Shown: positions 42,765-52,326 of the stretch, piece after piece | Layout: each line of letters opens with the position of its first letter | Numbering within the stretch: position 1 is the first letter of the stretch | Source of the DNA: Sinomonas sp. ASV486 | GTDB taxonomy: Bacteria > Actinomycetota > Actinomycetes > Actinomycetales > Micrococcaceae | DNA: 64,000 bases | NCBI RefSeq assembly: GCF_030908215.1 | Contig: NZ_JAVFJK010000005.1 | Span: forward strand, 248,001 to 312,000 | Direction: 5' to 3' | Position numbers and translations under genes: made by a program | Notes under the pieces: model-generated | Seen by the model: only the letters and a program-made list of their open reading frames with translations | Told to the model about the DNA's origin: nothing | Databases searched by the model: none

Positions 42765-43958
42765 ATGGTTGACTTCCAGCTCTCAGAAGAGCACCAGGAC
42801 CTCAGCGACACCGTCCGCGCGTTTGCAGACGAGGTGGTCGCGCCGGTCTCGGCCAAGCACGACGAAGAGCACAGCTTCCCGTACGAGATCGTCGCGCAGA
42901 TGGGCGAGATGGGCCTGTTCGGCCTGCCGATCCCGGAGGAGTACGGCGGCATGGGCGGGGACTACTTCGCCCTCGCGCTGGCCCTCGAGCAGCTGGGGCG
43001 CGTGGACCAGTCTGTCGCGATCACGCTCGAGGCGGGGGTCTCCCTCGGGGAGATGCCGATCTACCGCTTCGGCAGCGACGCGCAGAAGGAAGCGCTCCTG
43101 CCAGACCTCGCCGCCGGAAAGGCCCTCGGCGGGTTCGGGCTCACGGAACCGGGCGGCGGCTCCGATGCGGGCGGCACCGCGACCACGGCGCGCCTCGACA
43201 CGGCGGGAGACGGGCCCGGCGAGTGGGTCATCAACGGCTCGAAGGAGTTCATCACGAACTCCGGAACGGACATCACCACGTTCGTGACCGTGACGGCGGT
43301 CACCGGCACGGTGACAACCAACGCAGGGGCGAGGCCGGACGGGAGCTCGCGCAAGGAGATCTCCACGATCATCGTCCCCACGGGGACCCCCGGCTTCCGT
43401 GCCGAGAAGGCTTACAACAAGGTCGGCTGGAACGCCTCGGACACCCACCCGCTCTCGTTCAAGGATGCGCGGGTGCCGGAGGAGAACCTCCTGGGGACGC
43501 GGGGACGGGGGTACGCGAACTTCCTCTCGATCCTGGACGAGGGCCGCATCGCGATCGCCGCGCTCGCCACGGGCGCCGCCCAGGGCTGCGTTGACCTCTC
43601 GGTCAAGTACGCCAAGGAGCGCACCGCCTTCGGGACGAACATCGGCAAGCACCAGGCGATCCAGTTCAAGATCGCCCGCATGCAGGCCCGCGCCCACACG
43701 GCGCGGCTCGCGTACTACGCGGCGGCGGCGAAGATGCTGGCCGGCAAGCCGTTCAAGACCGAGGCGGCGATCGCGAAGCTCGTCGCCGGGGAAGCGGCGA
43801 TGGACAATGCCCGCGACGCAACGCAGGTCTTCGGCGGGTACGGGTTCATCAACGAGTCGGCCGTGGCGCGGCACTACCGGGATTCGAAGATCCTCGAGAT
43901 CGGGGAGGGCACCACCGAGGTCCAGCTCATGCTGATCGCGCGCGAGCTCGGGCTGTAG
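42765..43958 (+). CDS. Acyl-CoA dehydrogenase, probably isovaleryl-CoA dehydrogenase
   Basis: A 397-residue FAD enzyme of the leucine pathway. FGLTEPGGGSDAGGTATTA near residue 127 binds flavin, FNKVGW-like AYNKVGWNASDTHPLSFKDARVPEENLLG near residue 225 is typical, and the C-terminal YGFINESAVARHYRDSKILEIGEGTTEVQLMLIARELGL closes the active site. Whether the catalytic Glu is at the isovaleryl-type (helix G) or the EGT position cannot be fixed by eye. The substrate is inferred from the operon. An insert DTAGDGPGE/TAVTGTVTTNAGARPDGSS lengthens the beta domain. AAGGAG precedes the ATG. Confidence 0.88.
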   Translation: MVDFQLSEEHQDLSDTVRAFADEVVAPVSAKHDEEHSFPYEIVAQMGEMGLFGLPIPEEYGGMGGDYFALALALEQLGRVDQSVAITLEAGVSLGEMPIYRFGSDAQKEALLPDLAAGKALGGFGLTEPGGGSDAGGTATTARLDTAGDGPGEWVINGSKEFITNSGTDITTFVTVTAVTGTVTTNAGARPDGSSRKEISTIIVPTGTPGFRAEKAYNKVGWNASDTHPLSFKDARVPEENLLGTRGRGYANFLSILDEGRIAIAALATGAAQGCVDLSVKYAKERTAFGTNIGKHQAIQFKIARMQARAHTARLAYYAAAAKMLAGKPFKTEAAIAKLVAGEAAMDNARDATQVFGGYGFINESAVARHYRDSKILEIGEGTTEVQLMLIARELGL

Positions 43959-44004
43959 CGTAGGTCACAGGAGTGGAGAAGGTCATCGAGGTCAGGAGGG
44001 GCAC

Positions 44005-44781
44005 GTGATCGACAAAGTGGTGGCGAGCGCCGAGGAGGCGGTTGCGGACATCGGTGATGGGGCCTCGCTCGCCGTCGGCGGGTTCGGGCTCTGCGGGATC
44101 CCTGTTGCGCTCATCGACGCCCTGCATCGCCAGGGCACCAGGGACCTGACGACCGTGAGCAACAACTGCGGCGTCGACGACTGGGGCCTCGGCATCCTGC
44201 TCGCCGACGGCCGGATCGCCCGCACCATCAGCTCCTACGTCGGGGAGAACAAGGAGTTCGCGCGGCAGTTCCTCGCGGGCGAGCTCGAGGTGGTCCTCAC
44301 CCCGCAGGGCACGCTTGCGGAGAAGCTGCGGGCCGGCGGGGCGGGCATCCCGGCCTTCTACACGACGGCCGGGGTGGGCACCCTCGTCGCCGAGGGAGGC
44401 CTCCCCCAGAAGTACGACGCCGAGGGGAACGTCACGCTCGCGTCCTCGCCGAAGGAGGTGCGCACCTTCAACGGCGCCGACTACGTGCTCGAGGAATCGC
44501 TGACCCCGGACTTCGCGCTCGTCCACGCGCAGAAGGGCGACCGGCACGGGAACCTCGTGTTCCACGCGACCGCGATGAACTTCAACCCCCTCTGCGCGAT
44601 GGCCGGGAAGATCGCGATCGCCGAGGTCGAGGAGCTCCTCGAGCCGGGCGAGCTCGACCCCGAGCACGTCCATCTCCCAGGGATCTTCGTCCAGCGGGTG
44701 GTCCATGTCCCCGCCGGCGGCCCGCATGCGGAGAAGCGGATCGAGAAGAGGACCGTGGCTGCTGTCAAGGAGGCTTCGTAA
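44005..44781 (+). CDS. scoA: 3-oxoacid CoA-transferase subunit A
   Basis: A 258-residue subunit of the two-subunit CoA-transferase that moves CoA between succinyl-CoA and a 3-oxo acid such as acetoacetate. Family marks: [26 protein letters not shown] near residue 13, [21 protein letters not shown] near 50, [15 protein letters not shown] near 118 and GDRHGNLVF near 180. The GTG start follows AGGAGG. Its stop overlaps the start of subunit B (TAATG). In this operon it would activate or release the acetoacetate made from leucine. Confidence 0.93.
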   Translation: MIDKVVASAEEAVADIGDGASLAVGGFGLCGIPVALIDALHRQGTRDLTTVSNNCGVDDWGLGILLADGRIARTISSYVGENKEFARQFLAGELEVVLTPQGTLAEKLRAGGAGIPAFYTTAGVGTLVAEGGLPQKYDAEGNVTLASSPKEVRTFNGADYVLEESLTPDFALVHAQKGDRHGNLVFHATAMNFNPLCAMAGKIAIAEVEELLEPGELDPEHVHLPGIFVQRVVHVPAGGPHAEKRIEKRTVAAVKEAS

Positions 44782-45467
44782 TGCCGTGGACCCGCAATGA
44801 GCTTGCCGCGCGCGTGGCGAAGGAGCTCACGAACGGACAGTACGTCAATCTGGGGATCGGCATGCCGACCCTCATCCCCAACTACATTCCCGACGGAGTC
44901 GAGGTGGTACTCCACTCCGAGAACGGCATCCTCGGCACGGGACCGTACCCGCGCGAGGAGGACGTGGACCCGGACCTCATCAACGCCGGCAAGGAGACCG
45001 TAACGGTCAACAAGGGCGCGGCGTTCTTCGACTCCTCGACATCGTTCGGCATGGTCCGCGGCGGGCATGTCGATGTTGCGGTCCTCGGCGCGATGGAGGT
45101 CTCCCAGACCGGCGATCTGGCCAACTGGATGATCCCGGGCAAGATGGTCAAGGGCATGGGCGGGGCAATGGACCTCGTCTTCGGCGCCAAGAAGCTCATC
45201 GTCATGATGGAGCACACGGACAAGAGCGGTAACCCCAAGATCCTCAGGGAGTGCACGCTTCCCCTCACGGGCCGTGGATGCGTTGACCGGATCATCACCG
45301 ATCTGGCGGTGATCGACGTCGTGCGCGGGGGAGTCGGCGCGGGCATGGAGCCGGCCGCCGAGAGCGTCCTCGTGCTCCGCGAGCTTGCCCCCGGCGTGAC
45401 CGAGGCGCAGGTTGCCGCGGCGACGGCCGCCGAGCTCGAGGTGGAGATCCATGACAACGAGCCCTGA
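44781..45467 (+). CDS. scoB: 3-oxoacid CoA-transferase subunit B
   Basis: A 228-residue subunit carrying the active site. The covalent CoA-binding Glu lies in [14 protein letters not shown] (residue ~53), in the classical SENG motif. [21 protein letters not shown] near residue 20 and [40 protein letters not shown] near residue 93 are family-typical. It overlaps subunit A by one base and the MaoC gene by 17 bases. Confidence 0.95.
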   Translation: MPWTRNELAARVAKELTNGQYVNLGIGMPTLIPNYIPDGVEVVLHSENGILGTGPYPREEDVDPDLINAGKETVTVNKGAAFFDSSTSFGMVRGGHVDVAVLGAMEVSQTGDLANWMIPGKMVKGMGGAMDLVFGAKKLIVMMEHTDKSGNPKILRECTLPLTGRGCVDRIITDLAVIDVVRGGVGAGMEPAAESVLVLRELAPGVTEAQVAAATAAELEVEIHDNEP

Positions 45468-45990
45468 TCCCGCCCGGGCCGCGGAAAGCGCCGGTTCTCC
45501 CGAGAACGGGCAGGCGCGCGTCGTCGAGCAGCGCGGCCTCTACTTCGACGAGCTCGAGGAAGGCGTGGTCTACGCGGCCAGGCCGGGCCGCACGGTGACC
45601 GAGGCGGACAACGTCCTCTTCACCACCCTGACGATGAACACCCAGGCGCTCCACCTCGATGCGGCGTGGAGCGCCGGCCAGCCCTTCGGGCAGCGGCTCG
45701 TGAACTCGATGTTCACGCTCTCGACGATGGTGGGGCAGTCCGTCACGCAGCTCACCCAGGGGACCATCGTGGCGCAGCTGGGCCTCACGGACGTCTCCTT
45801 CCCGCACCCGCTCTTCCACGGGGATACGCTCTACACGGAAACCGCCGTCGTGGAGAAGCGCCTCTCGGCTTCGCGCCCCGGCCAGGGGATCGTGACGTTC
45901 GAGCACACCGGGCGCAACCAGAACGGCATCGTCGTGGCGCGGGCCCGCCGCTCGTGCCTCATGTGGACCAAGGAAGCGCACACCCCGTGA
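45451..45990 (+). CDS. MaoC-family hydratase (3-methylglutaconyl/mesaconyl-CoA type)
   Basis: A 179-residue single hot-dog protein with an MCH-type sequence: [29 protein letters not shown] near residue 43 and [23 protein letters not shown] near residue 112. It should add water to an unsaturated CoA thioester. In M. tuberculosis the equivalent gene (Rv2499c) sits at the same place before the CitE gene. Hydration of 3-methylglutaconyl-CoA to (R)-HMG-CoA is inferred from that precedent. The ATG at 45451 has GGAG upstream and overlaps scoB; the stop overlaps the CitE start (GTGA). Confidence 0.87.
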   Translation: MTTSPDPARAAESAGSPENGQARVVEQRGLYFDELEEGVVYAARPGRTVTEADNVLFTTLTMNTQALHLDAAWSAGQPFGQRLVNSMFTLSTMVGQSVTQLTQGTIVAQLGLTDVSFPHPLFHGDTLYTETAVVEKRLSASRPGQGIVTFEHTGRNQNGIVVARARRSCLMWTKEAHTP

Positions 45991-46844
45991 CTGACGCACC
46001 GTTCTCTTCTCCCGCCTTCGCCATGGGCCCTGCGCTCCTGTTCTGCCCCGCAGACCGGCCCGAGCGCTTCGCGAAGGCCGCCGAGCGGGCGGACGCCGTG
46101 ATCCTGGACCTCGAGGACGCCGTGGCGCCCGATGCGAAGGACTACGCCCGCCGGAACCTCGTCGAGGTCCCCCTTGATCCCGAGCGGACGATCGTGCGGC
46201 TGAACGCCGCAGGCCGGGGCACCTCGGGCGTGCACTTCGAGGCGGACCTCGACGCGCTCGAGGCCACGCCGTACCGCACGGTCATGCTCGCCAAGGCCGA
46301 GGCCCCCGAGCAGCTCGCGCTCCTGCGCTCCTACCGCGTCGTGGCGCTCTGCGAGACTGCTGCGGGTGTGCTCGCGGCGCCGGCCATCGCTGCCGAGCCG
46401 AACGCCGTCGCCCTCATGTGGGGCGCGGAGGACCTGGTCGCGTCCCTCGGCGGGATGTCGAGCCGGACGGACGACGGCGCGTACCGGGCCGTCGCGCTGC
46501 ACGCGCGGTCCGCGGTGCTGCTCGCGGCGGGGGCCCACGGGAAAGCGGCCATCGACGCCGTCTACACGGACATCCCGGACCTGGCGGGGCTTGCCGCCGA
46601 GTCCGCCGATGCCGTCGCGTCCGGCTTCGCGGCGAAGGCCTGCATCCACCCGAATCAGGTCGCCGCGGTACGGGCGGCCTACGCGCCGTCGGCGGAGGCC
46701 GTCGCGGGCGCCTTGGCGCTCCTCGCGGCCGCCGAGGCAGCGGGGACGGGCGTGTTCCAGCACGACGGGAAGATGATCGACGGGCCGATCCTGCGCCACG
46801 CCGAAACGGTGGTCAGGCGGAGCCGGACGCAGCACGCGGGCTGA
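45987..46844 (+). CDS. HpcH/HpaI (CitE-like) CoA-lyase
   Basis: A 285-residue TIM-barrel lyase of the CitE family. Metal and substrate motifs are visible: LFCPADRPERFAKAAERADAVILDLEDAVAPDAK (residues ~13-50), then ALCETAAGVL and VALMWGAEDLVASLGG near residue 130-155, and KACIHPNQVAAV near residue 213. From memory, the M. tuberculosis relative Rv2498c was shown to be a bifunctional (R)-HMG-CoA and (S)-citramalyl-CoA lyase; the gene context here is the same, so a role as the last leucine-pathway step is likely. GTG start coupled to the MaoC gene. Confidence 0.88.
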   Translation: MTDAPFSSPAFAMGPALLFCPADRPERFAKAAERADAVILDLEDAVAPDAKDYARRNLVEVPLDPERTIVRLNAAGRGTSGVHFEADLDALEATPYRTVMLAKAEAPEQLALLRSYRVVALCETAAGVLAAPAIAAEPNAVALMWGAEDLVASLGGMSSRTDDGAYRAVALHARSAVLLAAGAHGKAAIDAVYTDIPDLAGLAAESADAVASGFAAKACIHPNQVAAVRAAYAPSAEAVAGALALLAAAEAAGTGVFQHDGKMIDGPILRHAETVVRRSRTQHAG

Positions 46845-46854
46845 GCGTGTCGCC

Positions 46855-47313
46855 TCACTCGACGGGGCAGAACACCTCGGTACGCCATGCGGCGGGGTCG
46901 GGCTCGGCGCTCGGGTCACTCAGGTAGACCTCCCACATGCTCTCGCCGCGCGTGAGGTTCTGCTCCCGCATCCAGTCGGTCATCTCCCTGTAGGTGTCGG
47001 CCAGTCCCTCGTAGGGTCCTACGTGCATCGCGGTCACCGTCCGGCCACCGGGGAGAATGCTCGCCGTGACGCCGTCTCCGCCCTCGAAAGGCCCTGCCAC
47101 AGGGAACCCGGCCTCGACATCCACGGTCTCGCCTGGCATGCCGTGGTAGAGGGCGAAGGGCGGCCCTGCCACGTGCGCGCCGTGTGACTGCACGGCGCCC
47201 ATGACAGTCCCGAAGACGCCGTCGAAGAAGTCCTTGAGCTCGTCCATCCGGACCGTGGTGCGGACTACGGCGGTGGGCTGCTCGGTGAGTTCGGTCGTGC
47301 TGATCTCAGTCAT
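46855..47313 (-). CDS. GyrI-like/AraC effector-binding domain protein
   Basis: A 152-residue stand-alone effector-binding (GyrI-like small-molecule-binding, SOUL-like fold) protein. The two-fold repeated pattern shows as VVRTTVRMDELKDFFDGVFGTVMGAVQSHG and VTAMHVGPYEGLADTYREMTDWMREQN, with GESMWEVYLSDPSAEPDP near the end. It has no DNA-binding domain; such proteins bind or hydrolyse small molecules, but no ligand can be proposed. It is convergent with the CitE gene and divergent from the TauE gene. Confidence 0.85.
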   Translation of the reverse strand: MTEISTTELTEQPTAVVRTTVRMDELKDFFDGVFGTVMGAVQSHGAHVAGPPFALYHGMPGETVDVEAGFPVAGPFEGGDGVTASILPGGRTVTAMHVGPYEGLADTYREMTDWMREQNLTRGESMWEVYLSDPSAEPDPAAWRTEVFCPVE

Positions 47314-47417
47314 CCCTACATGCTGGCGCAGTTTGCCGCGGAGCGCGAGGGCACAACGACCTTCACGGCCGGCACGGGGCTTGTTCCGTATCAGGATCCT
47401 GGCGTCGAGGCGCACCG

Positions 47418-47423
47418 TAGGAT
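47418..47423 (+). promoter_or_regulatory. -10 box (TAGGAT) of leaderless TauE-type gene
   Basis: TAGGAT is six bases before the GTG start at 47430. Confidence 0.45.
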
Positions 47424-47429
47424 CAAAAG

Positions 47430-48164
47430 GTGTTCGCCCTCGTCCTGATCGCCGTCGTCGCCGGTGCGGTGGCCCAGCGGGTCGCGGGGCTCGGCTTCGG
47501 GCTCGTGGTCTCGCCCATCCTCGTCGTGCTGCTCGGCCCGCTCGACGGCGTCATGATCATCAACGCGTGCGGCGCTGCCTCGTCGGCGCTGATCCTGTCT
47601 CGCGTGTGGCGCGACGTCGAGTGGGGCCGCTACGTGGGCCTCATCGTCCCGGGCCTCGCGGGCATTGCGCTCGGGGCGGCCCTCGCGAGCCACGTCGCCG
47701 CCGCGCCGCTCGAGATCGGGATCGGCCTGACGCTCATCGCGGGCCTTGTGGTGTCCCAGCTCGTGGCGCGCGCACGACGCCGCGTGGACGGCCTCGGCGT
47801 GATGGTCGCCAGCGGCTTCACCTCGGGCCTGATGAACGCCGCGGCAGCCGTGGGAGGGCCGGCGGTCACGGCGTACGCCGTGCTGAGCCGCTGGGACCAG
47901 CGGCGCTTCGGCGCCACGCTCCAGCCGTACTTCATCACCACGGGCACCACCTCGCTGCTCGCAAAGGCCTTTGCCACCGGGGGGCACTGGCCGAGCCTCG
48001 AGCTCTGGCAGTGGGCGGCGGTGTTCGGGTGCATGGTCGTGGGCATCGTGGCGGGGGATCTCATGGCTCGGCGCGTCCCCGGGGAGAGCGTGCGCCGCGC
48101 CGTCATCCTCATCGCCTACGCCGGGGCGCTGCTCGCGATCGTCAACGGGACGACGCGGCTGTAG
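47430..48164 (+). CDS. Sulfite exporter TauE/SafE-family (TSUP) membrane protein
   Basis: A 244-residue membrane protein with about eight hydrophobic segments. The N-terminus FALVLIAVVAGAVAQRVAGLGFGLVVSPIL holds the first TSUP repeat with G-x-G-F-G, and GVMVASGFTSGLMNAAAAVGGPAVTAY near residue 125 is the second. TSUP proteins export sulfur-containing or organic anions; the substrate here is not known. GTG start, leaderless layout. It is followed by a strong hairpin and dxr. A second TSUP gene occurs at 62548. Confidence 0.85.
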   Translation: MFALVLIAVVAGAVAQRVAGLGFGLVVSPILVVLLGPLDGVMIINACGAASSALILSRVWRDVEWGRYVGLIVPGLAGIALGAALASHVAAAPLEIGIGLTLIAGLVVSQLVARARRRVDGLGVMVASGFTSGLMNAAAAVGGPAVTAYAVLSRWDQRRFGATLQPYFITTGTTSLLAKAFATGGHWPSLELWQWAAVFGCMVVGIVAGDLMARRVPGESVRRAVILIAYAGALLAIVNGTTRL

Positions 48165-48172
48165 GGCTCGGC

Positions 48173-48204
48173 GAGCGCTGCCGGTCGGGGTTTCGGCAGC
48201 GCTC
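48173..48204 (+). terminator. Hairpin after the TauE gene
   Basis: Perfect 11-bp stem GAGCGCTGCCG / CGGCAGCGCTC with a 10-base loop, no U-tract, just before the dxr -10 box. Confidence 0.6.
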
Positions 48205-48215
48205 AGCCACCGGGG

Positions 48216-48221
48216 GATACT
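48216..48221 (+). promoter_or_regulatory. -10 box (GATACT) of leaderless dxr
   Basis: GATACT is six bases before the ATG at 48228. Confidence 0.4.
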
Positions 48222-48227
48222 GGGCTC

Positions 48228-49457
48228 ATGCAGACTTCCGGCGCCGAGCCACGCTCCAAGACACAGCGTTCAGTCATCATCCTCGGCTCGACCGGCAGCA
48301 TCGGAACCCAGGCACTCAACGTCGTCGACGGCGCTCCCCACCGGTTCCGCGTCACGGCGCTGAGCGCCGGCGGCGGCAACATCGACGCGCTCGCCCGCCA
48401 GGCCGTCCACACCCGGGCGGAAGCCGTCGGCGTCGCCGCCGGCAACCTCGACGAGCTCCGCACGGCCATCGAGGAGCATGCGGACCGCCGCGGAGCCGTC
48501 GGCTACAGGCCCGAGCTGTTCGCCGGCCCCGACGCCTCCACGCGCATCGCCGCCTGGAACGGCGGAAGCGGCCCAGCGGACGTCGTGCTCAACGGCATCA
48601 CGGGAAGCATCGGCCTCGCGCCCACCCTCGCGGCACTCGCCTCGGGGGCGAAGCTTGCGCTCGCGAACAAGGAGAGCCTCATCGTGGGCGGCGCGCTCGT
48701 GACGGGGGCGGCGGCGCCCGGGCAGATCGTGCCCGTCGACTCGGAGCACTCGGCGATCGCGCAGTGCCTGCGTGCGGGCCGCGCGGACGAGGTCGAGAGG
48801 CTCATCCTCACCGCGTCCGGCGGTCCGTTCCGCGGGCGCAGCCGCGACGAGCTCGCGCGGGCCACCCCGGCCGAGGCCCTCAACCACCCGACGTGGGACA
48901 TGGGCAAAGTCGTCACCACGAACTCCGCGACGCTCGTGAACAAGGGGCTCGAACTCATCGAGGCCCACCTCCTGTTCGGCGTCCCCCTCGAGGCGATCGA
49001 CGTCGTCGTGCACCCCCAGTCCGTGGTCCACTCGATGGTCCAGTTCACCGACGGTGCCGTGATCGCCCAGGCGAGCCCGCCGGACATGCGGCTGCCCATC
49101 GCCCTCGGCCTGGGCTGGCCGGACCGAGTGCCGCGCGCGGCGCAGCCGTGCGACTGGAGCCAGGCCACCGCGTGGACGTTCGAGCCCCTCGACACGCGGG
49201 CCTTCCCGGCGGTCGAGATCGCGCGGGACGCCGCGAAGCAGGCCTCCACGTTCCCCGCCGTCTTCAACGCCGCCAACGAGGAGGCCGTCGGGGCTTTCCA
49301 CGCGGGCAGGATCGGATTCCTCGACATCGTCGACACCGTCGAGGCCGTCCTGTCCGAGCATGGCGGTTCCTCGGAACTCTCTGTGGATTCCGTCCTGGCG
49401 GCCGAGGAGTGGGCACGAGCCCGGGCCAACGAGCGTTTGAGTACGCAGAAGTCCTAG
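48228..49457 (+). CDS. dxr: 1-deoxy-D-xylulose-5-phosphate reductoisomerase
   Basis: A 409-residue NADPH enzyme of the MEP isoprenoid pathway. The cofactor motif is [18 protein letters not shown] (residues ~16-33). [12 protein letters not shown] near residue 145 and [13 protein letters not shown] near residue 170 hold the metal-binding Asp and Glu, and [17 protein letters not shown] follows near 192. The [16 protein letters not shown] and [20 protein letters not shown] blocks are intact. It begins the dxr, site-2 protease, ispG order conserved in actinobacteria. Confidence 0.97.
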   Translation: MQTSGAEPRSKTQRSVIILGSTGSIGTQALNVVDGAPHRFRVTALSAGGGNIDALARQAVHTRAEAVGVAAGNLDELRTAIEEHADRRGAVGYRPELFAGPDASTRIAAWNGGSGPADVVLNGITGSIGLAPTLAALASGAKLALANKESLIVGGALVTGAAAPGQIVPVDSEHSAIAQCLRAGRADEVERLILTASGGPFRGRSRDELARATPAEALNHPTWDMGKVVTTNSATLVNKGLELIEAHLLFGVPLEAIDVVVHPQSVVHSMVQFTDGAVIAQASPPDMRLPIALGLGWPDRVPRAAQPCDWSQATAWTFEPLDTRAFPAVEIARDAAKQASTFPAVFNAANEEAVGAFHAGRIGFLDIVDTVEAVLSEHGGSSELSVDSVLAAEEWARARANERLSTQKS

Positions 49458-49466
49458 GAGCGTTAC

Positions 49467-50798
49467 GTGAACCCCACTGTCCTGTTCATCCTCGGCGTGC
49501 TGTTCGTCGCCGTTGGCATTGCCGTGTCCATCGCCCTGCACGAGGTGGGCCACCTGATCCCCGCCAAGCTGTTCAACGTGCGCGTCACGCGGTACATGAT
49601 CGGCTTCGGCCCGACCGTGTTCTCGTTCAAGCGCGGTGAGACGGAATACGGAATCAAGGCACTCCCGCTCGGCGGCTACGTGGCAATGGTCGGCATGTAC
49701 CCGCCGAACATCCGCGACGGCTCCGTGCGCCGCTCGAGCACCGGGATGTTCCAGAGCCTCGCCGAGGCGGCGCGGGACCAGGCACACGAGGAGGTTCGGC
49801 CCGAGGACCACGGGCGGCTGTTCTACCAGCTGCCGGCGTGGAAGAAGATCATCATCATGCTCGGCGGTCCGGCCATGAACATCGTCCTCGGCATCGTGTT
49901 CACCGCAATCCTGCTCATGGGCTTCGGGATACCCCAGCCCACCACGCAGATCGCCAACGTCTCCGCGTGCATGGTCGCTTCCAACGAGCAGGCGCCCACA
50001 GACATGTCCACGTGCACCAAGACCCCCGCCGCGGCGGCCGGATTCCAGCCCGGGGACACGGTCGTCGCGTTCAACGGCAAGCAGGTCACCGGCTGGGACC
50101 AGCTCACCGCCTGGATCCGCGACTCGGCCGGCCGCGAGGTCACGGTGACCCTCAAGCGCGGCACGTCCGAGATCCAGACCAAGCTCACGCCGGTACTCAG
50201 CGCGAGGCCCGTGCTCGGTGCGGCAGGCCAGCCAGTCAAGAACCCGGACGGCTCCTACCAGACCGTGCAGGCGGGCTTCCTCGGCATCGGCTCGCGCCAG
50301 GCCCTCGTGCCCCAGCCGGCGACCAGCGTGCTCCCTGCCGTCGGCGACAACATCGCCCAGGTGACGGGCGTCGTCGTGAATCTCCCGGCCCGCGTGGTCG
50401 CGGTAGGCCAGGCAGCCTTCAGCAGCCAGCCGCGCGACCCGAACGGCCCGATCAGCGTGGTGGGCGTGGGCCGCGTGGCCGGCGAGGTCGCCGCGATGGA
50501 GGACATCCCGCTCAACGCGCGCCTCGCGACGCTCTTCGGCATCGTCGCGGGCGTCAACCTCGCCCTCGCCGTGTTCAACCTGATTCCGCTCCTCCCGCTC
50601 GACGGCGGGCATGTGGCGGGCGCGCTCTACGAGGGAGCACGACGGCGCGTGGCGGCGTGGCGGAAGCGTCCGGACCCGGGACCCTTCGACATCGCCAAGC
50701 TCCTCCCGCTCACCTATGTCGTGGCCAGCGTGCTCATCGGCATGAGCGCGCTTCTCATCTACGCGGACATCGTCAAGCCGGTGAAGCTGTTCGGCTGA
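49467..50798 (+). CDS. Site-2 (M50) zinc metalloprotease, RseP/Rip1-like
   Basis: A 443-residue intramembrane protease that cleaves anti-sigma factors or other membrane proteins. H25-E26-V27-G28-H29 in the first helix binds zinc, and the second zinc-ligand motif NLIPLLPLDGGH lies near residue 370. One PDZ domain (residues ~170-290) shows GFQPGDTVVAFNGKQVTGWDQLTAW. Four membrane helices are expected. GTG start with AGGAG upstream, 9 bases after dxr. Placed between dxr and ispG as in other actinobacteria. Confidence 0.94.
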   Translation: MNPTVLFILGVLFVAVGIAVSIALHEVGHLIPAKLFNVRVTRYMIGFGPTVFSFKRGETEYGIKALPLGGYVAMVGMYPPNIRDGSVRRSSTGMFQSLAEAARDQAHEEVRPEDHGRLFYQLPAWKKIIIMLGGPAMNIVLGIVFTAILLMGFGIPQPTTQIANVSACMVASNEQAPTDMSTCTKTPAAAAGFQPGDTVVAFNGKQVTGWDQLTAWIRDSAGREVTVTLKRGTSEIQTKLTPVLSARPVLGAAGQPVKNPDGSYQTVQAGFLGIGSRQALVPQPATSVLPAVGDNIAQVTGVVVNLPARVVAVGQAAFSSQPRDPNGPISVVGVGRVAGEVAAMEDIPLNARLATLFGIVAGVNLALAVFNLIPLLPLDGGHVAGALYEGARRRVAAWRKRPDPGPFDIAKLLPLTYVVASVLIGMSALLIYADIVKPVKLFG

Positions 50799-50804
50799 GG
50801 GGGA

Positions 50805-50810
50805 TAGGCT
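50805..50810 (+). promoter_or_regulatory. -10 box (TAGGCT) of leaderless yciI-type gene
   Basis: TAGGCT is six bases before the ATG at 50817. Confidence 0.45.
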
Positions 50811-50816
50811 GATCCT

Positions 50817-51122
50817 ATGACTGTCTTCGCCGTTGAATACCGCTACGTGTCCGCTCCGGACGAGGCGGTCAGCCGACTCGACGAGGTGCGTCCCACGCAC
50901 CGCGCCTGGCTCCGTGAACGAGCCGACTCCGGCGATCTCCTCGCGAGCGGCCCCATCGGCGACGGAACCAAGGCCCTGCTCATCTTCCGGGCGGCGGACC
51001 GGGCAGCCCTCGACGCGCTCCTGGCCCAGGACCCGTTCCAGAAGGCTTCCCTCGTCGCCGAGACGAATGCGCCGGAGTGGAATCCCATCATCGGCCGCCT
51101 CGCCGACGCCGCGACGGTCTGA
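50817..51122 (+). CDS. YciI-family protein
   Basis: A 101-residue ferredoxin-like-fold protein. It shows [44 protein letters not shown] and the Asp of the [15 protein letters not shown] motif, which with the early His forms the pair thought to be catalytic in YciI proteins. Function is unknown. It interrupts the M50-ispG order and has its own leaderless promoter, but ispG (37 bases later) has a ribosome-binding site and may be read through. Confidence 0.87.
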   Translation: MTVFAVEYRYVSAPDEAVSRLDEVRPTHRAWLRERADSGDLLASGPIGDGTKALLIFRAADRAALDALLAQDPFQKASLVAETNAPEWNPIIGRLADAATV

Positions 51123-51159
51123 ACCAACCCCCCACGCAGCACCCCTAAGGAGCCCTCCA

Positions 51160-52326
51160 GTGACCTCGGTCAGCCTCGGAATCCCCGCCGCCCCGCCGCC
51201 CGTCCTCGCGCCCCGCCGCGCGACCCGGCAGATCAAGGTGGGCTCGGTCGGCGTCGGCTCCGATTCCCCGGTCAGCGTCCAGTCCATGACGACGACACCC
51301 ACGACCGACATCAACGCGACGCTCCAGCAGATCGCCGAGCTCACCGCGGCCGGATGCGACATCGTGCGCGTCGCGTGCCCCTCGGCGGACGACGCCGAGG
51401 CCCTGCCGATCATCGCCAAGAAGTCGCAGATCCCCGTCATCGCGGACATCCACTTCCAGCCCAAGTACGTGTTCGCTGCCATCGAGGCCGGCTGCGCGGC
51501 CGTCCGCGTCAACCCGGGCAATATCCGCAAGTTCGACGACCAGGTCAAGGAGATCGCCCAGGCGGCCAAGGACCACGGAACGTCGATCAGGATCGGCGTC
51601 AACGCCGGATCGCTCGATGCCCGCCTCCTGAAGAAGTACGGCAAGGCGACTCCGGAGGCCCTTGTCGAGAGCGCGGTCTGGGAGGCGAGCCTCTTCGAGG
51701 AGCACGGCTTCCACGACTTCAAGATCTCGGTCAAGCACAACGACCCCGTGGTCATGGTGCGCGCGTACGAGCTCCTCGCCGAGCGGGGCGACTGGCCGCT
51801 CCACCTCGGAGTCACCGAGGCCGGCCCCGCGTTCCAGGGCACCATCAAGTCCGCGACGGCATTCGGCGCCCTCCTGTCGAAGGGCATCGGCGACACCATC
51901 CGTGTCTCCCTCTCGGCCCCGCCCGTCGAGGAGGTCAAGGTCGGCATCCAGATCCTGCAGTCCCTCAACCTGCGTCCGCGCAGGCTCGAGATCGTCTCGT
52001 GCCCCTCGTGCGGTCGTGCCCAGGTGGACGTCTACAAGCTCGCCGAGGAGGTCACCGCCGGCCTCGAGGGCATGACGTTCCCGCTCCGTGTTGCCGTCAT
52101 GGGCTGCGTGGTGAACGGGCCGGGCGAGGCGCGCGAGGCGGATCTCGGCGTCGCATCCGGCAACGGCAAGGGCCAGATCTTCGTCAAGGGAGAGGTCATC
52201 AAGACCGTCCCCGAGAGCGAGATCGTGGAGACTCTGATCGAAGAGGCGATGAAGATCGCCGAGGAGATGGGGGAGGCCGGTGGAGAAGATACTGTCGAAG
52301 GCGGCCCCGTGGTCACCGTCTCGTAG
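51160..52326 (+). CDS. ispG: 4-hydroxy-3-methylbut-2-en-1-yl diphosphate synthase
   Basis: A 388-residue [4Fe-4S] enzyme (GcpE) that converts MEcPP to HMBPP. The TIM-barrel part has [21 protein letters not shown] near residue 30 and [19 protein letters not shown] near residue 115. The cluster cysteines are in [17 protein letters not shown] (two Cys, near residue 280) and [17 protein letters not shown] (one Cys, near residue 317). The GTG start has AAGGAG seven bases upstream. The last 47 bases overlap the acetyltransferase gene. Confidence 0.97.
   Translation: MTSVSLGIPAAPPPVLAPRRATRQIKVGSVGVGSDSPVSVQSMTTTPTTDINATLQQIAELTAAGCDIVRVACPSADDAEALPIIAKKSQIPVIADIHFQPKYVFAAIEAGCAAVRVNPGNIRKFDDQVKEIAQAAKDHGTSIRIGVNAGSLDARLLKKYGKATPEALVESAVWEASLFEEHGFHDFKISVKHNDPVVMVRAYELLAERGDWPLHLGVTEAGPAFQGTIKSATAFGALLSKGIGDTIRVSLSAPPVEEVKVGIQILQSLNLRPRRLEIVSCPSCGRAQVDVYKLAEEVTAGLEGMTFPLRVAVMGCVVNGPGEAREADLGVASGNGKGQIFVKGEVIKTVPESEIVETLIEEAMKIAEEMGEAGGEDTVEGGPVVTVS

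Noticed and set aside
48270..51968. Open antisense frame of about 1,230 codons on the minus strand across dxr, the M50 protease and ispG
   Set aside because: It mirrors third-position GC in three well-defined genes on the plus strand, has no family motif, start context or domain, and so is a high-GC shadow.
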